A model generated the notes under the pieces. It had not been told where the DNA came from. It ran no database searches and worked only from the letters and a program-made list of their open reading frames with translations. The position numbers and the translations under genes are program-made. 64,000 nt of DNA from Brevibacterium moorei. Lineage in GTDB: Bacteria; Actinomycetota; Actinomycetes; Actinomycetales; Brevibacteriaceae. Position 1 is the first letter of the stretch, and each line of letters begins with the position of its first letter. This document shows positions 17,802 through 25,779 of this stretch, in pieces. The DNA lies in assembly GCF_024580735.1 (NCBI RefSeq), contig NZ_JANIJX010000018.1:23129-87128 (forward strand), written 5' to 3'.

Positions 17802-19229
17802 TCAGGCGCGCGCCCTCCAGGCCGCGACCTCGGCCCTGGCAAGGTCGGCGGCGACCCCGATGTAGGTGGCCGGCGTGAGTGCCGCCAGCCGCGCTGCGTC
17901 CTCGTCCGGCAGGCCCAGGCCCGCCACGAAGGACTGCAGCTCCGCCTGATCGACCCGGTGGCCGCGCGTGAGCTCCTTGAGCTTCTCGTAGGGATTGTCC
18001 ATTCCGGGCACGCCCTTGAGGAAGGCCGCGCGCATGACCGACTGGATCGCCTCGGCCAGCACCTCCCAGTTGTGGTCCAGGTCCGCATTCAGCGCGGCCG
18101 TGTTGATGTCCAGGCGGACCAGGCCCTTGACCAGGTTGTTCAACGCCAGCAGCGAATGCCCGAAGGCCACGCCGATGTTGCGCTGCGTGGTCGAATCGGT
18201 CAGGTCGCGCTGCATCCGGCTGGTCACCAGGGTCTCGCCCAGCGTGTCCAGCAGCGAGCAGCTGATCTCCAGGTTCGCCTCGGCGTTCTCGAAGCGGATC
18301 GGGTTGACCTTGTGCGGCATCGTTGAGGAACCGGTGGCGCCCTCGACCGGGATCTGCTTGAAGTAGTTCATGGAGATGTAGGTCCACATGTCCGTGGCCA
18401 GGTTGTGGGCGATCCGGTTGAACCGGGCCACATCCGCGTACAGCTCCGCCTGCCAGTCGTGCGACTCGATCTGCGTGGTCAGCAGGTTGAAGGTCAGGCC
18501 CAGCTTGTCCTCGACGAAGGACTTCGCCACCGCAGGCCAGTCCACGCCGGGGGCCGCCACCACGTGTGCGGCGTAGGTGCCGGTGGCGCCGTTGATCTTG
18601 CCCAGGAATTCGGTTCCGGCGATGCGCGCGTGCTGGCGGGCCAGGCGGCGCAGCGTCACCGCGATCTCCTTGCCCATCGTGGTGGGCGTGGCCGGCTGCC
18701 CGTGCGTGTGCGCCAGCATGGGGGTTTCGGCCAGCTCATCGGCCATCGCGGCCAGCTGGTCGATCAGCTTGGCCGCCGCAGGCAGCCAGACGTCCTGCAC
18801 CGCGCCCTTGATGCCCAGGGCGTAGGACAGGTTGTTGATGTCCTCGGAGGTGCAGCAGAAGTGCACCAGTTCGCTCAGGTCGTCCGCGCCGATCTGGCTC
18901 AGGGCTTCCTTGATCGCGTATTCGACGGCCTTGACGTCGTGGACGGTGACCGCTTCGAAGGTCGCCAGCTGGGCGATCGTCTCCGCGTCGAAGGCCTCGG
19001 CCCAGTCGCGCAGCTGCTGCTTCTCATCGTCGAGCAGTGCGCGCACCCCCGGTACAACACCCTGTTCATTCAGGTGGATGAACCATTCGACCTCCACATG
19101 GATGCGGTCGCGGTTGAGCGCCGCCTCGGACAGATAGTCCACCAGGGGAGCAGCGTCCTTGCGGTAGCGGCCATCCAGGGGGCCGAGGGCGATGGCGGGT
19201 TCCAACTGGGCAAGAGTCACACGAGTCAT
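17802..19229 (-). CDS. purB: Adenylosuccinate lyase
   Basis: 475 residues. It cleaves SAICAR to AICAR and adenylosuccinate to AMP, both releasing fumarate, in purine synthesis. It belongs to the fumarase/aspartase superfamily. Landmarks are LGPLDGRYRKDA at the N-terminus, VHFCCTSEDINN, MLAHTHGQPATPTTMGKE, and the family signature GSSTMPHKVNP near residue 300 whose mobile loop carries the catalytic Ser. Its length fits the larger E. coli-like PurB type. The ATG at 19229 has only a weak ribosome binding site. It does not appear functionally linked to the wall genes downstream. Confidence 0.95.
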   Translation of the reverse strand: MTRVTLAQLEPAIALGPLDGRYRKDAAPLVDYLSEAALNRDRIHVEVEWFIHLNEQGVVPGVRALLDDEKQQLRDWAEAFDAETIAQLATFEAVTVHDVKAVEYAIKEALSQIGADDLSELVHFCCTSEDINNLSYALGIKGAVQDVWLPAAAKLIDQLAAMADELAETPMLAHTHGQPATPTTMGKEIAVTLRRLARQHARIAGTEFLGKINGATGTYAAHVVAAPGVDWPAVAKSFVEDKLGLTFNLLTTQIESHDWQAELYADVARFNRIAHNLATDMWTYISMNYFKQIPVEGATGSSTMPHKVNPIRFENAEANLEISCSLLDTLGETLVTSRMQRDLTDSTTQRNIGVAFGHSLLALNNLVKGLVRLDINTAALNADLDHNWEVLAEAIQSVMRAAFLKGVPGMDNPYEKLKELTRGHRVDQAELQSFVAGLGLPDEDAARLAALTPATYIGVAADLARAEVAAWRARA

Positions 19230-19481
19230 GGCTCTATGTTCTCATGCCGGGGGCGGTGGGTGACCTGCGTGGGCGGGTGCGGGGGTTGCCGGGCTCGGGT
19301 TGCCATGCGAGGCCATCGGCTCGGGGTGCAGGGCGGGTGCGCCGGGTGAGGTGACCGACGCGTCATCTGCCTGTGCATGGCCGGGCGAGTGCCGCGTCCG
19401 CCGGCTGTGGACGCCGCGCGGTTGTCCACAGGACGGTTTCAGGGGCTTCCGCGCCCGAGGCCGGTGGGCTTCAGTGGGTGC
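19230..19481. promoter_or_regulatory. Divergent spacer purB / WXG-like locus
   Basis: 252 bases between divergent genes, very GC-rich. It must contain the purB promoter and that of the WXG-like cluster, but I can pick out no convincing hexamers, hairpins or repeats. Confidence 0.3.
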
Positions 19482-19808
19482 ATGGACACGACACATCTGG
19501 AAGCCGCCAGGGACAACTGGCGCTCACTGGTGATCCAGGCGCACGACCTGGCGGGCCGGGCCCTGAGCGCCGGACACGTGCAATGGCGCTCACGCGCCGC
19601 CGACCGGTATCGCGAGTCGGTGGGCAATCGTCTGGAGCGGCTGCACCGCCTGGCCGACGCCGCCTCCGAGGTCGCAGCCGCCTACGACGCGCACATCGCC
19701 GCGGTTGCGGCGGCGGGGGCCGAGGCCCTGGTGGCGCCGGGAATACCAGGGCCCGGAGCGCCGGGTGGGTTCGGAGCCCCGGAAGGGCCGGGTGGGTTCG
19801 GTGTCTAG
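19482..19808 (+). CDS. WXG100-like small protein
   Basis: 108 residues. The first 80 are predicted helical with Trp at DNWRSLV and VQWRSRAADRYRES, a spacing and composition reminiscent of WXG100/ESAT-6-like helical hairpins, followed by a Gly/Pro/Ala tail. The ATG at 19482 is the first in-frame start before this conserved part; the ribosome binding site is weak. It is the first gene of a three-gene set whose last member has a similar helical N-terminus fused to a hydrolase. It may be a secretion partner or chaperone for that protein. No ESX ATPase is encoded in the window, so type VII secretion is inference only. Confidence 0.6.
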   Translation: MDTTHLEAARDNWRSLVIQAHDLAGRALSAGHVQWRSRAADRYRESVGNRLERLHRLADAASEVAAAYDAHIAAVAAAGAEALVAPGIPGPGAPGGFGAPEGPGGFGV

Positions 19809-19865
19809 CGCATGCGGTGTCCCGGAAGGGCCGGGTGCCGGGACTGGAAGGGAGACGAAACGGAT

Positions 19866-20678
19866 ATGAGCACGGAACGGCATGAGGAATACGAAGACTA
19901 CGGGGAATCCGGGGAAACGGGCCTCGATATGGAGCAGCTCCGCCGGGACACAGCGGAGTTCGCCGATGAGCTGGCCGCAGTGGGCCACTGCATGTCCAAA
20001 CCGGAGGCTCTCATCCCGTTGCGGCTGATGACGGATGCGGACTGGTTGGAGCTGACGATCGGGATCCGCGGCAACCAAGCCGGGATCCACGGCACGATCG
20101 ATCGGGTCCCGGCCGCCGTCGCCTCGGCGTCCGAACGCGAAGACCTGGCCCAGCACAGCATGGTGGTGTTGCGCAGTTGCGGCCTGGGCGAACTGCCCGC
20201 AGTACTGACCGGGCTGATCGACGAACTGGGCAGGGATGCTGAAAGCGCCACCATCAGTGGCTGCCTGGTGGTCATCGATCCGGACGCTGACCCGGAGCGT
20301 GTCGCGGCCCTGGACCCGTTGGCCTTCTGCGACGACCCACCCTGGGAGGAACCGGCCCGGGCCGCACCGCAGTGGGGACAGCGGCCTGTGGGCGGGTCCG
20401 CAGCCTCGGTCCTGGCCGCCGACTTCGAACTGGAGCCGCTGATCGTCCACGGCTGCGATGACTGTCCCCACGGACTGTCATTGGCCGTCGAGTTCATCCC
20501 GTCCGGTTCCGCCTTCGCCGGAGAGCTGCGCAGGCAGCTCTCCGAGGACCTCACGCGCTTCGCCCATTGGCGGGGACGGAGAGTGGAGCAGGGCGGCCGG
20601 CCCGGTCAGCGGGGGAGTGCAGCCGGTGGGCGGTCCGCCACATGGGACGAACCGGGGCCGGGGAGTGCGTGGCGATGA
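19866..20678 (+). CDS. Protein of unknown function in the WXG/hydrolase locus
   Basis: 270 residues, no recognised family. The N-terminus is acidic (HEEYEDYGESGETGLDME), the centre mixed alpha/beta, and the C-terminus Gly/Arg-rich. No membrane segment or signal peptide is visible. The paired cysteines in VHGCDDCPHG could bind metal. The ATG at 19866 has GGAAGGGAG upstream. Its stop overlaps the next start in an ATGA, so it is translationally coupled to the hydrolase gene and probably acts with it, for example as a chaperone or immunity-type partner; this is context-based only. Confidence 0.6.
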   Translation: MSTERHEEYEDYGESGETGLDMEQLRRDTAEFADELAAVGHCMSKPEALIPLRLMTDADWLELTIGIRGNQAGIHGTIDRVPAAVASASEREDLAQHSMVVLRSCGLGELPAVLTGLIDELGRDAESATISGCLVVIDPDADPERVAALDPLAFCDDPPWEEPARAAPQWGQRPVGGSAASVLAADFELEPLIVHGCDDCPHGLSLAVEFIPSGSAFAGELRRQLSEDLTRFAHWRGRRVEQGGRPGQRGSAAGGRSATWDEPGPGSAWR

Positions 20679-22387
20679 GCTGGGTACAGGTCAGGGGCGG
20701 CGCCGGATCGGTCAGCGCCCGGCTCGATGACCTGGACGCCGTGGCGGACCTCCTGGGCGATGTGGCGTCAGAACTGTCCGGCCTGGCCAAGCGCGCCGCC
20801 TGGGCCGACCTGAACCCTTTGGAGGACCTCAGCGCGATCGCGTCGCCGGGCACCTTCGCCAGGGTCCAGGCGGCCAAGTCCACCTTCACCGCGCACAGTG
20901 CCGGCCTGGCGGCGGACTTCGTTTCCCTGGCCGGCTCCCTGCGCCTGACTGCCAGAGCCTATCGGGACGCGGAGTCCCTGGTGGACGGCCTGATCGACCG
21001 GGCACTGCGCGGCCTGGGGAATCTGGCCGGGCACGCCGCCCGAGTCGTCCTGCCGGTGGTGGGGATCAACCTGGCGGTGCCGTTGGTGGTCGGCGGGATC
21101 GGCATCGGGATGGCCGCAGGGGCCGTCATCACCGGACTGTCGTTCGTGGGCGGGACGTTCGAGCCGGAGGTGGCGAAGTCCCTGATCCGTGTAGGGGCAA
21201 AGGGCGTGGGAGCCGTGGCCGGGGCCGCGGGCAAGGGCCTGGAACCCGTCGGAGGCGTTGCCGGGATCTGGCTGCGCGACACAGCGGCACGGCATCCTGG
21301 CGCCACCCGGACCCTCATCGAGAACCTCCTGCCGGGCTTCGTCAACGGCTTCGTGGGACTGCCGCCGGGCGTGGAACTGGGGCCCGACGGAGGCCCCGGT
21401 GGGATCCTGCCACACGACTCGCGCACACTGACGGCGCTCGCCGTGGCCACCGCGCGCAGGATGGGTCTGCTGGGAGACACCGGGGTCCGGGTCGACAAGG
21501 TCTACGATGACAGCCGCGCCGGGGCCATGGTGGATGCCGTGGGGGCCGGGGCGGCTGCGGGCATCGCGGCGGGCGCGGTGGCCGGTGGGAGCGGAGTGGG
21601 CCGGATAGCGGGTGCAGGTCCGGCCTCGGGCGCTGCAGGTCCGGCCTCAGCCGGGGGAGCCGGCGGGGCAACGGGCGCCGGCGGGACCCGGGCACCGGGG
21701 AACGCGCGGGAACTATTCAACCGGTCCCGTGCGACGAACCCCGAGGGCGTGGACAACGGGCGCGTGCGCGTCGAGGAGTACCGCGGGGCCGACGGCCGCA
21801 AGCGCTTCATCGTCTACCTGCCGGGCACCACGGAATGGAGCGCGCGCCCGGCTCGGGCCGGCTCCGACCTGAAGACGAACGCGCAGGGAGTCCTGGGCCG
21901 CGACACCGCGATGCACAAGGCGGTGCGCACCGCGCTGCGGGATTCGGGCGCCGGCCGCGACGACCAGATCCTGCTCACCGGCTTCTCCCAAGGCGGGATC
22001 ATCGCGCAGTCCCTGGCCTCAGATCCGGAGTTCGCCGGCGACTACGACGTGCGCGGGGTGCTCACGGCCGGATCGCCCACCTCGGACTTCGCACCCGCCG
22101 ATGCCAAGGTGCTGGCCGTCGAACACTCCGATGACATCGTGCCGAACCTGGACGGGGATCGGAATCCGGACGCGGCGAACTGGACGACACTGACGGTCGA
22201 GCGCGACGGGGAGGCCGCCGGGGACCCGGGGAGTTCGCACAGCCGGGATGAGTACGAGCGCTCGCTGGAACGCCTGCGGGAAGCGGGCCAACAGGATCTG
22301 GCCGACTGGGAGGAGGACATGGGCGGCTTCTTCACCGGCGAGCGCGTGGCCACCCGCGACTACGAAGCCGTCCGCACCCCGGGGTGA
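20675..22387 (+). CDS. WXG-type helical domain fused to alpha/beta-hydrolase (lipase/cutinase-like)
   Basis: 570 residues. Residues 1-110 are helical and resemble WXG100/LXG-type heads. A hydrophobic stretch follows (about 115-165, with AVPLVVGGIGIGMAAGAVI). Next is a region ending in a Gly/Ala-rich linker (about 290-345), then an alpha/beta-hydrolase domain at about 370-545. The hydrolase has the nucleophile elbow GFSQGG (Ser near 438), an acid in EHSDDIVPNLDGD and a candidate His in GSSHSRDEY. A modular head plus C-terminal lipase-like domain is typical of secreted polymorphic effectors, but a housekeeping exported lipase is equally possible. The ATG at 20675 overlaps the preceding stop (ATGA). 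Confidence 0.7.
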   Translation: MSWVQVRGGAGSVSARLDDLDAVADLLGDVASELSGLAKRAAWADLNPLEDLSAIASPGTFARVQAAKSTFTAHSAGLAADFVSLAGSLRLTARAYRDAESLVDGLIDRALRGLGNLAGHAARVVLPVVGINLAVPLVVGGIGIGMAAGAVITGLSFVGGTFEPEVAKSLIRVGAKGVGAVAGAAGKGLEPVGGVAGIWLRDTAARHPGATRTLIENLLPGFVNGFVGLPPGVELGPDGGPGGILPHDSRTLTALAVATARRMGLLGDTGVRVDKVYDDSRAGAMVDAVGAGAAAGIAAGAVAGGSGVGRIAGAGPASGAAGPASAGGAGGATGAGGTRAPGNARELFNRSRATNPEGVDNGRVRVEEYRGADGRKRFIVYLPGTTEWSARPARAGSDLKTNAQGVLGRDTAMHKAVRTALRDSGAGRDDQILLTGFSQGGIIAQSLASDPEFAGDYDVRGVLTAGSPTSDFAPADAKVLAVEHSDDIVPNLDGDRNPDAANWTTLTVERDGEAAGDPGSSHSRDEYERSLERLREAGQQDLADWEEDMGGFFTGERVATRDYEAVRTPG

Positions 22388-22461
22388 GGTGGTAGCTGAA
22401 AACTGTAGGCCTTGTTTTGTGGCCCTGCTTTTGAGAGACTGAGGACGAGCGAGGAGTGCCA

Positions 22462-22710
22462 ATGGGCATCCGATTCACCACGAGTGCTGACCGCCATGGG
22501 ATCGCTCATGAGGATGCGATTTACGCGATGATTCACAGCACCGGGACAGAGTCCGTTGCGAGTGCAAAGAGCCTGCCTACCCGAGTGTTCGTCGGGCACC
22601 CGCATTTGCAAACCGAGCGGTACATAGAAGTAATAGCCAGTGTCTTGGGTGCTGACATAGTCATATTCCATGTCATGGAACTATCGGACCTCTATCGACA
22701 TTTGACGTAG
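22462..22710 (+). CDS. Small toxin-like protein of a TA-like pair
   Basis: 82 residues. The pattern RHGIAHEDAIYAMIHST, then a beta segment TRVFVGHP, then RYIEVIASV and a C-terminal IFHVMELSDLYRHL, is reminiscent of compact BrnT-like RNase toxins (RHGI...A, V.G, R.IEV). Similarity is weak and by eye only. The ATG at 22462 has GAGGAG 5 bases upstream, preferred over the GTG at 22456. The partner gene follows after 56 bases. The short size, AT-richer codons and location between unrelated operons fit a mobile toxin-antitoxin module. Confidence 0.6.
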   Translation: MGIRFTTSADRHGIAHEDAIYAMIHSTGTESVASAKSLPTRVFVGHPHLQTERYIEVIASVLGADIVIFHVMELSDLYRHLT

Positions 22711-22766
22711 AGGTGCTCGGACAGATGAGACGTCCGACGCTCTGTAGGAAAGGAAGGCAACGGCCG

Positions 22767-23093
22767 ATGGTAGAGAACGAGGATGAGTTTTTCGGCGCTC
22801 TGGCTGATGCGGCCCAAGCGGGCGAACTCAAGCCCTTAGGGGATGCGGTCCATCGTGACGGCTCTCGTATTGCCCCTGAGCTGAGTGTCGAAGATGCGGT
22901 CTGGGTGTCGATGGGGCGTCCAAGGCTTTCGGCGGGCAGTAAGGCGGCGACCACGAAGACGTGGAAGGTGCGGGCGCCGGAAGCGTTGGATGAAGCAGTG
23001 CACGATGTTGCGAGGGGACGGGGTATGAGCCTGTCGGAGTACATCCGCTTGGCTGTTGTGGCACAGGTTGCGCGCGACCGCCGGGCGGGGTGA
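22767..23093 (+). CDS. Ribbon-helix-helix-like antitoxin
   Basis: 108 residues. The C-terminal 40 (WKVRAPEALDEAVHDVARG then SLSEYIRLAVVAQ) read as a CopG/Arc ribbon-helix-helix DNA-binding unit: a short beta strand, helix, turn, helix. The acidic N-terminal half would wrap or mask the toxin. The ATG at 22767 is preceded by AGGAAGG. It follows the toxin-like gene, an order (toxin first) seen in BrnT-BrnA-type pairs. It is expected to repress its own promoter. Alternative: an ordinary small regulator without toxin partner. Confidence 0.65.
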   Translation: MVENEDEFFGALADAAQAGELKPLGDAVHRDGSRIAPELSVEDAVWVSMGRPRLSAGSKAATTKTWKVRAPEALDEAVHDVARGRGMSLSEYIRLAVVAQVARDRRAG

Positions 23094-23484
23094 GGTTCGC
23101 GCCAGACTGGCGGTGGCCTCGGGCCCGGGGAAGCGGAGCTGCCGGGGTCCGAAACGGTACCCGCGACGGTACCCGGGTTGGTACTCGCGCGCCCTGGTCA
23201 GAACCGTTTTCCGGGGGTTTTCCCGAACGATTGTTCGGGCTCACAAAGGGGCCACTTCCCGGCTGTTCGGAAAAATAATCCAACGTCCTACAAAAGTAGG
23301 GTAGAACCCGGTAATCGGACGGTGTGGGGAACTATCGCCCACCGGTGGCCGCCGAGGGGCCTGGTGCGTTAATCTGTATCAATATGTGACATGCATAACC
23401 AGGACGTCGGCCTACAGGCTACGGCGCCCACCCCATCCGATGGTGGCTGCAAACCAGACGCCATCCCTACGTGAGGAGAACGGT
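23094..23484. promoter_or_regulatory. 391-base intergenic region before the oxo-acid dehydrogenase operon
   Basis: No gene is evident. Contents from left to right: GC-rich DNA; three direct repeats of GGTACYCG with a 12-base period (23156-23187); a run with TTCGG-type half sites (about 23215-23275); a small hairpin CCTAC-AAAA-GTAGG (23287-23300); and an AT-rich block (23370-23400) that probably holds the promoter of the dehydrogenase operon. The first gene's ribosome binding site GAGGAG is at 23473-23478. Confidence 0.45.
23156..23187. repeat. Three 12-bp-period direct repeats (iteron-like)
   Basis: GGTAC begins at 23156, 23168 and 23180, each followed by CCG or TCG. The exact 12-base period is just over one helical turn. 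The pattern could bind a multimeric regulator, for instance the ribbon-helix-helix antitoxin just upstream or an operon regulator. No protein-coding explanation is compelling. Confidence 0.5.
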
Positions 23485-24666
23485 ATGACATCGAACATGA
23501 TCGGGACGAAGGAGTCCATATTGGATCACGACCCGACGATGGTTCAGATGCTCACCCCGGAAGGTCGGCGAGTCGACGGCGGTTCGTACGAACGCTACGT
23601 CGCGGACTTAACGGACGCGGACCTGCGCGGACTCTACCGCGATATGGCGCTGATCCGTCGGGTCGATGCGGAGGGCAATGCTCTGCAGCGCCAGGGTCAG
23701 CTGGGCCTCTGGGCGCCACTGCTGGGCCAGGAAGCCGCCCAGATCGGCCTGGGTCACGCGATGCGCAATCAGGACTTCGTCTTCCCCACCTACCGTGAAC
23801 ACGGCCTGGCCTGGTGCCGCGGGCTGCGCCCGGAGACGATCTTCGAGATGTACCGCGGGCAGAACCACGCCGGCTGGGACCCGCAGGCCTACAACTTCCA
23901 CACCTACACGATCGTCATCGGCGCCCAGATGCTGCAGGCCACCGGCTACGCCATGGGCATCTCGCTGGACGGGGACGTGGGCACCGGCGACCCGGACCGC
24001 GACGCGGTGGCCATCGCCTGCTGTGGCGACGGTGCCACCAGCCAGGGCGAGGTGTCCGAGGCCCTGAACTTCGCCTCGACCTTCCACGCCCCCACTCTGT
24101 TCTTCATCCAGAACAACCAGTGGGCCATCTCCGAACCGAACTCGGTGGAGATGAACGCGCCGCTGTTCACCCGCGGCACCGGGTTCGGCGTGCCTGGCAC
24201 CCGCGTGGACGGCAACGACATCCTGGCGATGTACGCCGTGGCCAAGGCGAACCTGGACGACATCCGCGCGGGCAATGGCCCCCGCCTGCTGGAGGCCTTC
24301 ACCTACCGGATGGGCGCCCACACCACCGCCGACGACCCGACCAAGTACCGGTCGGACGCGCTGACGGAATCGTGGGCCGCCAAGGACCCGATCGTGCGCT
24401 TCAAGACCTACCTGGAGACCGAGGCGGCCCACCGGTCCCCGGCCGCCGCAGCCGAACTTGCAGACTTCTTCGCCTCGGTCGAACGCGAGGCCGACGCCCT
24501 GGCCGCCCACATCCGCGAGGCCGTCATGGCCATGCCCAAACCGCCTGTGAGCGACATCTTCGACTACGTGTTCGAAGAACCCCACCCACTGATCGAAGAG
24601 GAGAAGCGGGAGTACATGGCCTACCTCGACGGCTTCGCCGAGGACCTGGAGGCTGACGCCCGATGA
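23485..24666 (+). CDS. bkdA: 2-oxo-acid (branched-chain type) dehydrogenase E1 alpha subunit
   Basis: 393 residues. With E1-beta it decarboxylates a 2-oxo acid on thiamine diphosphate and passes the acyl group to lipoyl-E2. The ThDP motif GDGATSQGEVSEALNFAS ending in NNQWAIS lies near residues 180-220; FPTYREHGLAW and KYRSD are typical of the family. The ATG at 23485 is chosen because GAGGAG precedes it by 6 bases and the longer frame upstream lacks similarity. Branched-chain specificity is inferred because actinobacteria usually use AceE for pyruvate; an acetoin or pyruvate role cannot be excluded. The stop overlaps the next start (ATGA). Confidence 0.88.
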   Translation: MTSNMIGTKESILDHDPTMVQMLTPEGRRVDGGSYERYVADLTDADLRGLYRDMALIRRVDAEGNALQRQGQLGLWAPLLGQEAAQIGLGHAMRNQDFVFPTYREHGLAWCRGLRPETIFEMYRGQNHAGWDPQAYNFHTYTIVIGAQMLQATGYAMGISLDGDVGTGDPDRDAVAIACCGDGATSQGEVSEALNFASTFHAPTLFFIQNNQWAISEPNSVEMNAPLFTRGTGFGVPGTRVDGNDILAMYAVAKANLDDIRAGNGPRLLEAFTYRMGAHTTADDPTKYRSDALTESWAAKDPIVRFKTYLETEAAHRSPAAAAELADFFASVEREADALAAHIREAVMAMPKPPVSDIFDYVFEEPHPLIEEEKREYMAYLDGFAEDLEADAR

Positions 24667-25760
24667 CCACCACCGCAACGAACTCGGCTGCGACGAATCC
24701 TGCTGGAACGGAACCAGCGGCAGTCAACCCGGCGGGGGCCTCGGCTCTGGAGATCGCGGCCAGGGCCAATGGCCACGAGCCCGACATCACCACGATGCCC
24801 CTGTCCAAGGGCATCACCGCCGGCCTGCGCAAGGCACTGGAAAACGACCCCAAGGTCCTGCTGATCGGCGAGGACATCGGCAAGCTGGGCGGCGTGTTCC
24901 GTGTGACCGAGGGCCTGCAGAAGGACTTCGGTGAGCATCGCGTCATCGACTCCCCGCTGGCGGAGGCCGGCATCGTCGGAACTTCGATCGGTATGGCGGT
25001 CCGCGGCTACAAGCCCGTCATCGAAATCCAGTTCGACGCGTTCATCTACCCCGCCTACAGCCAGATCGTCACCCAGCTGGCCAAACTGCACAACCGCACC
25101 CGCGGCGCGGAGAAGATGCCGGTGGTCATCCGCGTGCCCTTCGGCGGCGGCATCGGATCCCCCGAACACCACTCGGAATCCCCGGAAACCGTCTTCGCCC
25201 ACCACGCCGGACTGAAGATCATCAGCCCGTCGAACGCCCACGACGCCTACTGGATGATCCAGGAGGCCATTGCCAGTCCCGACCCGGTCATGTTCTTCGA
25301 ACCAAAGCGCCGTTACTGGCTCAAGGGCGATGTCGACCGGGCCAACCGCGGTCTGGACGGCTGGCACGCCCAGGTGGTCAGCCCCGGCACCGACGTCACC
25401 CTGGTGGCCTACGGACCCACCATGCCGCAGGCGCAGGACGCCGTGGCCGCCGCGCGCGAAGAGGGCACCAGCGTCGAACTGATCGACCTGCGCAGCCTCA
25501 ACCCCATCGACTTCGCCACCATCGAGGCCTCCGTGAAGAAGACGGGCCGCCTGGTGGTCCTGCACGAGGGCGCTGTGTTCTTGGGCCTGGGCTCGGAGAT
25601 CGCCGCGCGCATCACCGAACGCTGCTTCTACCATCTGGAGGCCCCCGTCATCCGCGTGGGCGGCTTCCACACGCCCTACCCGGGATCCAAGCTGGAGGAG
25701 GACTACCTGCCCGACCTGGACCGGGTCCTGCACGGCGTCGACCGGGCACTGGCCTACTGA
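24663..25760 (+). CDS. bkdB: 2-oxo-acid dehydrogenase E1 beta subunit
   Basis: 365 residues. It pairs with E1-alpha to form the alpha2beta2 decarboxylase. From about residue 44 the sequence is canonical: MPLSKGITAGLRKALENDP, LLIGEDIGKLGGVFRVTEG, DSPLAEAGIVGTSIGMA, FGGGIGSPEHHSES and KIISPSNAHDAYWM. The first 40 or so residues are an Ala/Thr/Asn-rich extension. The downstream ATG near the family start (MPLSKG) lacks the ATGA coupling, so I keep 24663. Translation is coupled to E1-alpha. The E2 gene follows after 19 bases. Confidence 0.88.
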   Translation: MTTTATNSAATNPAGTEPAAVNPAGASALEIAARANGHEPDITTMPLSKGITAGLRKALENDPKVLLIGEDIGKLGGVFRVTEGLQKDFGEHRVIDSPLAEAGIVGTSIGMAVRGYKPVIEIQFDAFIYPAYSQIVTQLAKLHNRTRGAEKMPVVIRVPFGGGIGSPEHHSESPETVFAHHAGLKIISPSNAHDAYWMIQEAIASPDPVMFFEPKRRYWLKGDVDRANRGLDGWHAQVVSPGTDVTLVAYGPTMPQAQDAVAAAREEGTSVELIDLRSLNPIDFATIEASVKKTGRLVVLHEGAVFLGLGSEIAARITERCFYHLEAPVIRVGGFHTPYPGSKLEEDYLPDLDRVLHGVDRALAY

Positions 25761-25779
25761 TTCGGAGGGTAGAGGGAAT

